The notes under the pieces are model-generated. The model worked only from the letters and a program-made list of their open reading frames with translations. It ran no database searches and was not told the DNA's origin. Positions 7,279 through 15,649 of a DNA stretch of 64,000 nucleotides are shown one piece after another. The stretch spans positions 42,272 to 106,271 of the forward strand of contig NZ_LMIE01000002.1 of NCBI RefSeq assembly GCF_001428625.1, read 5' to 3'. Made by a program: the position numbers and the translations under genes. Each line of letters opens with the position of its first letter. Positions within the stretch are counted from its first letter, which is position 1. This DNA is from Hydrogenophaga sp. Root209. GTDB lineage: Bacteria; Pseudomonadota; Gammaproteobacteria; Burkholderiales; Burkholderiaceae_C.

Positions 7279-10200
7279 AGACCCTGATCGCCGTGCACGT
7301 CGTGCAGTTCTCATTGTGGGATTACGAGACATTCCAGATCAGTCCGGGCGGGACCGGATTCATCGGGCCCAACGGTGCTGGGAAGACAAGCCTGGTCGAT
7401 GCCGTCCAGATCGCGATGGTCGGCGGGCACGGCCAGCATCTGCACTTCAATGCGCAATCGGTGCACAAGGACTCTCGGTCGATCCGGGCTTATGCGCTCG
7501 GCACGATGCGCTCTGGAGAAGGCGAGCAAGGTGTGGTGTCGCGCAAGCGGGACGCGGCGCTGTCGTACATTTCGCTGGTTTTCCGCGGCCAGGAGCCGGG
7601 CGATGTGCTCAGTGCCGGCATATGCATACATGCGACAACGGTTGATCAGCGGGTGATGGGTTTGTACGTCTTGCCCGGCGTGGAGCTGAAATTAGAGCAC
7701 CACCTGGAAGACCTGGGCGATCGAGGCAAAGCCCCGATTGATTGGGAACTTTTCGCCGAATTCGGGCGCTCGCATGTTCGCTATGCCGGACGCACTCCCA
7801 CGATCACGACGCGTCCTGAAACCTACATGCAGGAGTTGCTGCATAACGTCCAACAGGGGGTCGATGTACGCAAGTTCCTGCGCGCCTTTGGCCACAGCAT
7901 CAATCTCAAGGCTGTCAGCAGCGTGGGAGACTTCCTGCGCGGATACCTTGTCGAAGCCACACCGATCGACAAGCGGGGGACCCTCCAACACATCAAGACA
8001 CTTCGCAGCCTGGGTCGGCAGATCGAAGACGTGACAGCGCAAGTGGCACGGCTCGAAGTGATCGAGAAGCGCTACGCGAAAGTGGCCGGCCTGCACCGCC
8101 AGACAGCCGTCGCCCGAGCGGTCGGTCTGCAGGTTCGACTGGAGGCCGCCGACGAGAGCGCCGCCAATCTGGACGAGGAAATCACCGAGCTTGAAAGGCA
8201 ACTGGCCAAGGCCCGCCAGGACCTGCCGCACCTGGCGCAAAGACACCAGACGTTGCACGCGGCGTATGAGAGCTTGCTTGCTCGGCTGGGCGCCGATCCC
8301 GAGGCCCAACAACCCGCACAACTGGAGCAGTTGCGCAAGGCACATGGCGCGACCGTCCAACAGGCGCGCAAGGAAGTGGAGCGCTTGGCGCTGCAGCTAC
8401 GTGAAGCGATGCTGGAAACAGCGGTGGCTTTGGAGGCGCGGCACGCGCAGAAGGCGAGCGCGGTGGAAGAGGAGATGAAGCGCTGGGAAGGCTGGGCCAA
8501 GGCAGGACACATCGCGAACCAGGAGCAGTTGAAGACTGCGCTTGACATTCTGACGGCGTGCGAGACGCAGTTAAGCGGCGAACGCTCCCTGGCCCGTCAA
8601 GAGGAGCAGGACGCGAAGGCTGCGGCGCAGTCCGCCAAGGCAAAGCTGCAGGCCGTCAACCAGGGCAAGAGGATCACCGATGGCGATGTGGCAACGGCCG
8701 CAGCCTTATTTGAGCAGGCCGGGATCGCCTATGAACCCGTGGCCAGCTTGGTGCAGGTGACCGATCCACGTTGGCGGGGCCCCATCGAGACATTCCTCGG
8801 ACCCCATCGGCTGGCACTTGTCGTGGAGGCAGGGAGGGAGGATGAGGCAGTCGATCTGATCCGGCGGCAGCGGGTCAACAACGTCACGGTGGTGCAACCA
8901 GAGCACTTGCGTGCGGACATCGACCGTGCAGCGGCACCAGACAGCGTCGCGGCGCTGCTGGACAGCACCAATGCAGTCGCCTTGGCTTATCTGCGCAGAA
9001 TTCTGGGCCGCATGAAGCGAGTGGACTCCACCGAGCAACTACGGCATGAATCGCGCGCCATGACGGTCGACTACATGCTCAGCGCCAATGGTGGAACCAA
9101 GCGCATTCGTCCCCTCGATGAGCAATCCTGGATGCTCGGTGTGAAATTGACTAACGAGGACCGGGTCGCCGCCGTCAATGAGAGCCGCAACGCAGCTAAC
9201 GCGGAGCGCAGCGCCAGTCTGTACCTCGCCCAAGTCGAAGGGGCATATGCCAAGGTTCAGTCCGCCGTGCTGCAGGTCACTCAGGTGTCGTATGCGGCAG
9301 CTTTGGCGCAACATGCGTCCGCAATGCGGGACCTGCAAGCGACGACCGACCCGGCGGCAGTGCCAGTGTCCGAGCGGCTTAAGGCTCTGCGCTCCGATGT
9401 CGAGGAGGCGCGTGGGCAATCGGTCGAGGCCGGAAATGCGCTGCATGACCACAAGCTTGCCATCAACGGCAAGGAGACGAGGCTGTCCATCTTGTCTCCA
9501 CAGCTGAGCCGAGCGCGGGATGACCTTGCGAAACTGGAGGCATCGCACGCGCAAGCCATCCGCGATCCGGACTGCGACCACGACATCCTGCCCCAGGAGT
9601 ACGACCGGCTGCAGGCGGCGATTCTGTCGGCTGGGCTCGAGCAGGCGCTAGTGGAGCTAGAGCAGCGTGCTCGCCAGTTGGATTCCAACATCCAGACAGC
9701 GCTCGGGGTAGCCCGTGACGGCTTCGTCGATTTCATCAATGAATACTCAATCGGCTTAGTGGACGAGCGCAGCGACTGGCGCAAAGCCCATGCCTGGATC
9801 GGACGGCACATCAGGAAGCTGAATGATTCGACGCTGAAGGATTACCGCAAGCAGGCAGATGATGCACGTGAGGCGGCTGAACAATCGTTCCAGTCGGACG
9901 TCAAATTCAAGATGCGCGAGGCCATCCAGCGGGTCAGGCAGGAGATTCGCGACTTGAACGCGATCCTGCAAACCTGCCCCGCCTTCACCAATGGAGAGAA
10001 ATACCAATTCTTGGCAAAGCCCTCGCCAGCGCACCGCGATCTGTACGAACTCATCGTCGCAGCACCCGATGCAGGCGGTGAAGATCTGTTTGGACAGCAG
10101 GGCGTTCAAAACAACCTCATGGCTCTGCTGGAGGACAGCGAAAGCGGCAAGGACCGAGGCAACAATCCGCTGGAGGACTACCGTTTGCTGTTCAATTTTG

Positions 10201-10664
10201 ACCTGCAGATCATCCAAGACGGCAAGGTCGTAGACCTATTGAGCAAGCGAATGGGCGTGGCTTCCAACGGAGAGCACCGTGTGCCCTTCTACGTCATTGC
10301 AGGCGCTGCGTTAGCGACGGCCTACCGTATTCGGCCGGGAGCCTCGCACGTCGGTGCGGGCTTGATGATCCTCGACGAGGCCTTCTACGGTATGGATGCC
10401 CAGAACACCTATGTGACCGCAACCTTCTTGAAGAGCCTGGGGCTACAGCTGATGATGGCGGGCCCCGATAGCGATGTCGGCAAGCTCGTTCCCCTGATGG
10501 ATAACTATTACGATTTGGCTAGGTATGGCGCGGACGTGTTTGCCGAACATGTGGTCGTAAAAGAAGCGGCGCACGCGTTGTTTTCGAGCGATATCCCGAT
10601 GCTCCATCCGGAACTGATCGATGTTGCGGAATCGCAGCTGCTTGCCGCAGCAGGGGGCGGGTGA
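7275..10664 (+). CDS. jetC: Wadjet SMC-like ATPase JetC
   Basis: This 1129-aa protein has the SMC/Rad50-type layout. Walker A is G31-P-N-G-A-G-K-T-S39; long coiled-coil arms rich in Gln, Ala, Glu and Arg follow; a hinge-like globular region lies at about 440-660; a signature-like SNGEHRVP (997-1004) comes next; and the Walker B reads LMILDEAFYGMD with D1034-E1035. JetC is the motor that loops plasmid DNA. All ATPase motifs appear intact. It is co-translated with jetB (ATGA) and is followed 6 nt later by jetD. Confidence 0.9.
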   Translation: MKTLIAVHVVQFSLWDYETFQISPGGTGFIGPNGAGKTSLVDAVQIAMVGGHGQHLHFNAQSVHKDSRSIRAYALGTMRSGEGEQGVVSRKRDAALSYISLVFRGQEPGDVLSAGICIHATTVDQRVMGLYVLPGVELKLEHHLEDLGDRGKAPIDWELFAEFGRSHVRYAGRTPTITTRPETYMQELLHNVQQGVDVRKFLRAFGHSINLKAVSSVGDFLRGYLVEATPIDKRGTLQHIKTLRSLGRQIEDVTAQVARLEVIEKRYAKVAGLHRQTAVARAVGLQVRLEAADESAANLDEEITELERQLAKARQDLPHLAQRHQTLHAAYESLLARLGADPEAQQPAQLEQLRKAHGATVQQARKEVERLALQLREAMLETAVALEARHAQKASAVEEEMKRWEGWAKAGHIANQEQLKTALDILTACETQLSGERSLARQEEQDAKAAAQSAKAKLQAVNQGKRITDGDVATAAALFEQAGIAYEPVASLVQVTDPRWRGPIETFLGPHRLALVVEAGREDEAVDLIRRQRVNNVTVVQPEHLRADIDRAAAPDSVAALLDSTNAVALAYLRRILGRMKRVDSTEQLRHESRAMTVDYMLSANGGTKRIRPLDEQSWMLGVKLTNEDRVAAVNESRNAANAERSASLYLAQVEGAYAKVQSAVLQVTQVSYAAALAQHASAMRDLQATTDPAAVPVSERLKALRSDVEEARGQSVEAGNALHDHKLAINGKETRLSILSPQLSRARDDLAKLEASHAQAIRDPDCDHDILPQEYDRLQAAILSAGLEQALVELEQRARQLDSNIQTALGVARDGFVDFINEYSIGLVDERSDWRKAHAWIGRHIRKLNDSTLKDYRKQADDAREAAEQSFQSDVKFKMREAIQRVRQEIRDLNAILQTCPAFTNGEKYQFLAKPSPAHRDLYELIVAAPDAGGEDLFGQQGVQNNLMALLEDSESGKDRGNNPLEDYRLLFNFDLQIIQDGKVVDLLSKRMGVASNGEHRVPFYVIAGAALATAYRIRPGASHVGAGLMILDEAFYGMDAQNTYVTATFLKSLGLQLMMAGPDSDVGKLVPLMDNYYDLARYGADVFAEHVVVKEAAHALFSSDIPMLHPELIDVAESQLLAAAGGG

Positions 10665-10670
10665 AGGCGC

Positions 10671-11912
10671 ATGACGGAGGATGACGACAAGAAGGCCGGG
10701 CATGGTGCGGCGCTGGCGCGCAAGGCGCTGGAGCGGCTGCTGGCACGAGCGGAGAACGCCGCCTCAAAGGGGCCGGCGCAGACGGACCGCGCCGGTAGGT
10801 CCGTGACGCTCCCCCTGTCCGAGAAATCCTTTCCCGAGTACCTGCGCCTACATCGTCATGCCGATAAGGCCGTGTGCAACGCCAACCTCCAACTGGCCGA
10901 GCGGGATGGTGCGATCAGTATTGAATGGGACAGCCGGGCGGGTGAGCGAGCGCATGTCCAGCGCATCGTGTTGTGCGACGGGGCTAGATTAGCCGAGCAC
11001 CTGGGTATCGAGCCGCGCTGGGACGTGGTGGCGCAGGCTGAGCGCCAGTTCGAACTTCACGTCACCGAGCACCCGGTACTAACGCATGTGCTCGAAGCCT
11101 GGCGCAAGGGCAATTTGGTTCGCGGAACTCGGCCTGGCGATGTGGCTTCATGGCTCGACGCCATCCGGGTGATGGAGTCTTGCGCGCCTAGGGGCGGCGA
11201 TGACATCGCCATTCGAAGGCTGAGCGCTAGTCTGTTTCGCGACAGCAAGCGCATTGAGGCAATCTGGCCCGCGCTCGACGCCCTGGTGCAGGGCGACGCC
11301 ACCATGGTGCAAAGCGAAATGGAGGATCTGTTCTCCGAACTTGGACTGGTCAAGTTTCCGCCGACTCTGCTTGTCGCCGGTAACGCAGCAGTGATGTACG
11401 GAAATGAAACCGTTAGGGCATCGCGGCCATATGTCGGCTTTGCGCCTTCAGTCCTTCGCTCGGTACAAATCGATCCAGGTTTCGGCCAGCGGCTGTTGAC
11501 AGTCGAGAATCTGACCACGTTCCACGAAATGGCCGGGCAACGGCCGGACGATGCCATCGTCATCTACACGGGCGGCATGCCGAGTCCATCGTGGAAGCGA
11601 GCCTATGCCGTGTTTCTGAAGGCGCTTGCGCCGACCGCGACCCTCCATCACTGGGGCGACATCGACTTGGGCGGATTCCGCATTGCGTCGCACATCGCTA
11701 AGTGCTGCGAACAAGAAGGGCGTTCGCTCCGTTTGCATGGCATGCGCGCTGATGCCGTGCTACCTGGCACCGTTACCCAGCGTGAATTGGCACCCTCTGC
11801 ACGGCGCGAGATTCTCAGGGTCTGTGAACGCTGGGGGTGGGGTGAAGAAGCTGCAGCGCTCGGGGCGCTCGCGGTCGAGCAGGAAGCGATGGAGCCATGC
11901 TGGCCCGAGTGA
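10671..11912 (+). CDS. jetD: Wadjet nuclease JetD
   Basis: The 413-aa protein has a C-terminal DUF2220-type topoisomerase/primase (Toprim) nuclease domain. The key acidic residues are present: VEN with E279 and HWGDIDLGGFRI with D330 and D332. JetD is the subunit that cuts circular DNA once JetABC has reeled it in. The ATG at 10671 follows jetC by 6 nt with GAAGG just upstream. With all four genes intact the system looks functional. Confidence 0.9.
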   Translation: MTEDDDKKAGHGAALARKALERLLARAENAASKGPAQTDRAGRSVTLPLSEKSFPEYLRLHRHADKAVCNANLQLAERDGAISIEWDSRAGERAHVQRIVLCDGARLAEHLGIEPRWDVVAQAERQFELHVTEHPVLTHVLEAWRKGNLVRGTRPGDVASWLDAIRVMESCAPRGGDDIAIRRLSASLFRDSKRIEAIWPALDALVQGDATMVQSEMEDLFSELGLVKFPPTLLVAGNAAVMYGNETVRASRPYVGFAPSVLRSVQIDPGFGQRLLTVENLTTFHEMAGQRPDDAIVIYTGGMPSPSWKRAYAVFLKALAPTATLHHWGDIDLGGFRIASHIAKCCEQEGRSLRLHGMRADAVLPGTVTQRELAPSARREILRVCERWGWGEEAAALGALAVEQEAMEPCWPE

Positions 11913-12282
11913 TCACGGCAGCGGCGCAAGTACCTGTCGATCTATTGAGACTGTCCGAAGGTTTGCAGCTCGCGTGCGTGGGATCCTGCCACTCCGACAC
12001 GCTCATGACCGTGGCCGTTGGCAACAACCCGTCAACCATGAACGTCTCAGATCAGCCCCAGAAACGGTCATGAAGCCGGTGAGCCCGAAAGGTTGCTCCT
12101 GGCCGATGGAGCGGAAGTTGATAGCCATGGCTGCGTGCCATCACCGGACAAACAGAAGCCCGCTTGAGCGGGCTTCTGTTGCTTATCTGCTACGCGCTGC
12201 GTAGCGGATCGATGTTTTTGGCGTCCGATTGGCGTCTGTCGTCGTAAGTTGTTGATTCTCTTTGTATTAATTCGATCTTGTA
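11913..12282. other. Intergenic region after jetD
   Basis: Apart from the terminator at 12151-12184 I see nothing convincing. A roughly 58-codon plus-strand frame starting at 11897 overlaps the jetD end and has no clear ribosome binding site, so it is not called as a gene. Confidence 0.5.
12151..12184 (+). terminator. Rho-independent terminator after the Wadjet operon
   Basis: A 13-bp perfect stem (AACAGAAGCCCGC / GCGGGCTTCTGTT) with a TTGA loop is followed by a short T-rich run. It lies about 240 bp downstream of jetD and separates that operon from the GHKL ATPase gene. The stem is symmetrical, so it could act in both directions. Confidence 0.8.
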
Positions 12283-13068
12283 GTGATCAGAGACTTCGCC
12301 ATATCCGACAGAATCACCTTGCGGTGCAGCAAGTCATCAGGCTGCACTGAGGTCGACGCCCGTACGCTGCAATTGGGCCCGTCGATTGAGCTCCTGGCAT
12401 TTCGCCGTAGGAGTATTCCTCCAGGTGCTGAACTGAAGCTCATGGGGAATGGCACATCTCTTTCGAAAGCACTGAAGGCGATGCCAAGTGACACTGCATG
12501 GGCTTACCGTACTTCCGGCTCGACAGGGGCGTTGCGAGTTCAGGCAGGCCGGCCCTCTGACGTGGATGACATCGTGCAGCAACAGTTCTTGATGGATATT
12601 CGAAAGCGACTTGAGCAGGAAGGTATTCCGAGATCATCGGCCCAGGCATTGACGGGTGCCGCGGGTGAACTCATTGACAACATTGGCCAGCACGCAGGCA
12701 CTCGATGTGAGGCGTTGGCGGCCTTTGACATCACCCCCGGAAATCTTTGGCTGGCTGTTGGTGATTCGGGTGTTGGCGCGCTGGCGACGTACCGCGCCAT
12801 GCCAGAGGTGCAGTCGGCCCGTCAAGCATTGGAGGTGGCCGTCGTTGAGCATCGTTCTTCTACTGGCGATCCGGCCCGCGGTCTTGGCTTTCGGCAGGTG
12901 CTTGGTGCATTGCGCTCCATGGATGCAGCGCTCAGGGTTAGAAGCGGTGACGCGAGCCTTGAAATCGAGGGCATTGGTGGTTCAGGGAACTGGGTGTCAC
13001 GGGAACAGCAACAGCTGTGCGGCTTCGTTGTCAGTGCTCATGTCCGATGGGGTGCTCAGCGGTCTTAG
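12283..13068 (+). CDS. GHKL (histidine kinase-like) ATPase protein
   Basis: The 261-aa product has GHKL ATPase boxes: the N-box ELIDN (E129, N133), the G1 box D161-S-G-V-G165 and a second glycine segment GDPARGLGF (195-203). No phospho-acceptor histidine domain is apparent, so it is not a classical sensor kinase; similar stand-alone ATPases act as anti-sigma-type switch kinases or in defence-associated STAS pairs. The GTG at 12283 lacks a clear ribosome binding site, so the true start may be further in. Its end overlaps the convergent Cys-rich gene by 72 nt. The partner is probably the STAS-like protein at 14543-15115 (inference). Confidence 0.7.
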   Translation: MIRDFAISDRITLRCSKSSGCTEVDARTLQLGPSIELLAFRRRSIPPGAELKLMGNGTSLSKALKAMPSDTAWAYRTSGSTGALRVQAGRPSDVDDIVQQQFLMDIRKRLEQEGIPRSSAQALTGAAGELIDNIGQHAGTRCEALAAFDITPGNLWLAVGDSGVGALATYRAMPEVQSARQALEVAVVEHRSSTGDPARGLGFRQVLGALRSMDAALRVRSGDASLEIEGIGGSGNWVSREQQQLCGFVVSAHVRWGAQRS

Positions 13069-14199
13069 ATCGAGGGGTCGCTGAGCTGGAATCGAAATCA
13101 CTGATCGACAGGTGTGATATCGGCGTTGCGCAGCCATGGCCAGGCTTTTGAATAGCCCACCAATCGGGGCTGCTGCATCGCCCCCACGTGGTGCATACCG
13201 CAAGGGGCCTGTGGGATTCGGGACAGCGACATGGCGATGCATGGCTCGAAAATAGGGCGTCGCGTCGAGCCAGACGACTTGGTCAAACACGGCTTCAAGT
13301 CGCTTGGCGATTTGCATCGAACCACGCAGCACGAGTGACAATGGCCGCTCAACCCGTTGGGCCAGTGTGGTGAGGCGATCGACATAGCGTTCGCTATCGT
13401 CGACGAGCTTCGCGCCAGTGAGAAATTCGAAGGCTATTGACGTGACTTCAGGATGATCGATGATGAACTGCGTCCATCGGTCGAAGTCGTGGCTTGTTCT
13501 GCCATTGACATGCAGCGCGGTGGGAAGTCCTGCTTCGTTCATTACGTACCACATCCAAGCGATGCGCTTCATCGCATGGAGGTTGTCATGCCGTGGAGCA
13601 TCTGCGTACAAGCTGAAGTTGGGTGACGTGGCGAAGACGACGCCGGCCTCCCGCAAGCTCTTGAACACCTCACGATGCTTCGGGAGCCGCCATGCACGCT
13701 CTACGTAACGATCGTCCTCAATACCCGTGACGATCCAACCTCTTTGGGGTAGCACGCCGTGGTCGCGCACCAGTTCATCTCGCGTCTTCGCGCGCTGCTG
13801 GAGCCCCCGACCGGTAATGGCCCTGGACAGTGGGATGGCAGCGTAGTCGGGTAGTTCGATGGGCCGCCGGCGAGAGACTCGGCCCTCGATCAACGTGACG
13901 CAGCCAGCGTGCGCCGGTTGAGTATTAAATTCCCTGCGTGGTATGTCATTGAGCTGAAACCCGCGGACTTCATGCACCCGCCTTGCAAACCTGGTCGGTG
14001 CCTTCGGGCAGACCATGTCGCACGCGCTTGGGTCAGCGCAATGGCACAAGTCCATGCAGGTGAGCATGGCGGACCCGTTGGGCAGATGTAGTCCGCCGCA
14101 TGCTTGGCGGTCCAGGCATGAGCCGCAACCCAGGAGCGCCGTTGGTGAATCGACGTCTTTCAGAAGCCAGACGCCGCTATGTGCTTCCTGGGGCAGCAT
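12997..14199 (-). CDS. Cys-rich protein, possibly DUF4417-like
   Basis: This 400-aa protein begins with eight cysteines at 25, 28, 34, 48, 52, 54, 60 and 64 (CGSCLDRQACGG and CMDLCHCADPSACDMVC), a pattern suited to one or two metal clusters. The central part (about 150-320) resembles a TIM-barrel-like DUF4417 domain, with YADAPRHDNLHAMKR and FEFLTGAK. I am not sure of the family and no function is proposed. It starts 3 nt after the 116-aa gene and runs into the GHKL gene from the opposite strand. Confidence 0.5.
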   Translation of the reverse strand: MLPQEAHSGVWLLKDVDSPTALLGCGSCLDRQACGGLHLPNGSAMLTCMDLCHCADPSACDMVCPKAPTRFARRVHEVRGFQLNDIPRREFNTQPAHAGCVTLIEGRVSRRRPIELPDYAAIPLSRAITGRGLQQRAKTRDELVRDHGVLPQRGWIVTGIEDDRYVERAWRLPKHREVFKSLREAGVVFATSPNFSLYADAPRHDNLHAMKRIAWMWYVMNEAGLPTALHVNGRTSHDFDRWTQFIIDHPEVTSIAFEFLTGAKLVDDSERYVDRLTTLAQRVERPLSLVLRGSMQIAKRLEAVFDQVVWLDATPYFRAMHRHVAVPNPTGPLRYAPRGGDAAAPIGGLFKSLAMAAQRRYHTCRSVISIPAQRPLDLRPLSTPSDMSTDNEAAQLLLFP

Positions 14200-14202
14200 G
14201 GA

Positions 14203-14553
14203 TCAGAGCTCCGCTTCAATGTCGACGATGCCGAGATCGTCAAAGCACTCATACACGCGGCCAGCCAAGATGCCGTTATGTGTGTCGAGCGCTCTCAACA
14301 GGTCACTGGCGGGGCGGTCGATGCCGCCGACCAGGCTGACGTCCTGTGAGATGACGACGTTGCCGTCACTCAAGCGGCGGATGAGAACTTCGCTTCCATT
14401 GCAAAGGCTTGCCGCACCTTGCAGAGAGGACCGGAACACTCGATATGGGCGCTTTGGCTCGTCGGCGAAGAGGTCATCTGTTTTCCGCAGCATCTGAAGG
14501 TTCCATGCTTTTTTGTGCGGTTGGCGCTTGTTGCGCAGAAAATCAACTCCCAT
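14203..14553 (-). CDS. 116-aa protein of unknown family
   Basis: The product begins MGVDFLRNKRQPHKKAWNLQ, is basic at its N-terminus and acidic at its C-terminus (GIVDIEAEL). I recognise no domain. It overlaps the end of the STAS-like gene by 11 nt and is followed after 3 nt by the Cys-rich gene, so it is the middle gene of a three-gene operon. Confidence 0.6.
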   Translation of the reverse strand: MGVDFLRNKRQPHKKAWNLQMLRKTDDLFADEPKRPYRVFRSSLQGAASLCNGSEVLIRRLSDGNVVISQDVSLVGGIDRPASDLLRALDTHNGILAGRVYECFDDLGIVDIEAEL

Positions 14554-15115
14554 ACGTGAGACCCCCTATGACAGGTGAATAGAACTTGCGTTTGCCGGCT
14601 TTGCGCTCACGCAGCAGGCCCATCGATTGCAATGTCACCAAGCGGTTGTTCCATGCGGTCACAACACCAGGTTCGTTCGAGAGTTGACAGACGGTCTGCG
14701 CATCTGCCTCGCCAGCTTGGATGACGAGTTGAAGGGTGCGGGCGACCTTGGGATCGAGCGGGCCGCGCAGTTCGGCCTGAGAGAGTTCGTCGACAGAGTA
14801 CTTTGCGCTGATGTATGGGGTGCGCACGGCCTCCGCGACCAGATCTGCTTCTTCCTTATTTGTCTCGGAGAGGTTGGCCAGCACGACTGCGGCTCGCTCG
14901 CATTGAGGATGACGGCGAATGCCCTGCAGGAGATGTCGAAGGGCGCTACCTCCCAGGACTTCCACCGCATGAAAGTCAAGGACAACGGGCGTGTCTGGGA
15001 CGTGCTTCGCAAGCTCATCGGCAAGGCAGGTCAGAGCGCGTTCGCCACCGGATACACCAGTGAGGACTGGCTTTGCTGCTAGCGCGCCGACATCAAGCGT
15101 GTTCATTTCATTCAT
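14543..15115 (-). CDS. STAS-like (DUF4325-type) protein fused to a winged helix
   Basis: Residues about 20-105 look like a STAS-like DUF4325 domain, with VVLDFHAVEVLGGSAL (44-59). Residues about 124-182 form a probable winged helix-turn-helix (LQLVIQAGEADAQTVCQL ... NRLVTLQSMGLLRERKAGK). STAS domains partner with GHKL kinases in anti-sigma switches, and a GHKL ATPase is encoded nearby. The fused DNA-binding domain and the palindrome over its own start suggest autoregulation. ATG 15115 is taken as the start; ATG 15106 is equally possible. Confidence 0.6.
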   Translation of the reverse strand: MNEMNTLDVGALAAKPVLTGVSGGERALTCLADELAKHVPDTPVVLDFHAVEVLGGSALRHLLQGIRRHPQCERAAVVLANLSETNKEEADLVAEAVRTPYISAKYSVDELSQAELRGPLDPKVARTLQLVIQAGEADAQTVCQLSNEPGVVTAWNNRLVTLQSMGLLRERKAGKRKFYSPVIGGLTYGS

Positions 15116-15133
15116 TCATGTGAGTGAATGAAA
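15106..15133. promoter_or_regulatory. Imperfect palindrome over the STAS-wHTH gene start
   Basis: A 28-bp imperfect palindrome with outer arms TTTCATTCA (15106-15114) and TGAATGAAA (15125-15133) matches its reverse complement at 24 of 28 positions. It covers the predicted transcription start and the start codon, so it is a likely operator for the encoded winged-helix protein. That link is inference. Confidence 0.6.
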
Positions 15134-15159
15134 TATACATCATCGGCGAGGTATGTCAA
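15132..15159 (-). promoter_or_regulatory. Promoter of the STAS operon
   Basis: On the minus strand TTGACA (15159-15154, exact consensus) and TATATT (15137-15132) are separated by 16 bp. The predicted start near 15125 lies within the palindrome. Confidence 0.7.
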
Positions 15160-15640
15160 GTAGCAGCAATGCTCAGCAAACAGGGGCGTAGCCGATGAGC
15201 GCGTGAGGCGGTTGACGCCCATGCATGCAGAGGCTTTCGCTCTGCCATGAGGCTCGATCCATCCGTATCGGTAGGAAATCGATCCCGGGTGCAGCACCTG
15301 CTCGGGCAGTTAATCGGCCGCGATACGCGTCTCCATTCGCGGTCGGCCTGACCATGCGTCTACACGCAGCCCTCGGTGGCGTCATAGACCAGCTTGTAGG
15401 GTAGGTTTGCGGCTTCACGCGTGGCGCGCGCGAAGTGCTTGTTGCAAGTCGCAGCATCGTGGAGCGAAGCCGGGCGAATGAGTTGCCGCTGCGGCCCGCG
15501 ATGGCTCCATGGTTGGCTCCATGGAGCATTGCCAGCGCAACGCCGTGCCGCGGCCTGCGCAGTGCTGCAACCGCTTGAGGACTCATGATCGACAACATGT
15601 GATCGCGCTGCGCCAAGATGGTGCGCAGTGAGATTTGGCG
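15134..15640. other. Unassigned stretch between island and chemoreceptor gene
   Basis: Beyond the promoter of the STAS operon I recognise no gene on either strand. Two short frames on the minus strand show no family features. The right island boundary should lie in or at the end of this stretch, because the chemoreceptor frame downstream lacks its 5' part. Confidence 0.5.
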
Positions 15641-15649
15641 TGTAGAACG

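Noticed and set aside
11897-12073. 58-codon plus-strand frame after jetD
   Set aside because: No ribosome binding site, overlaps the end of jetD, and no recognisable features.
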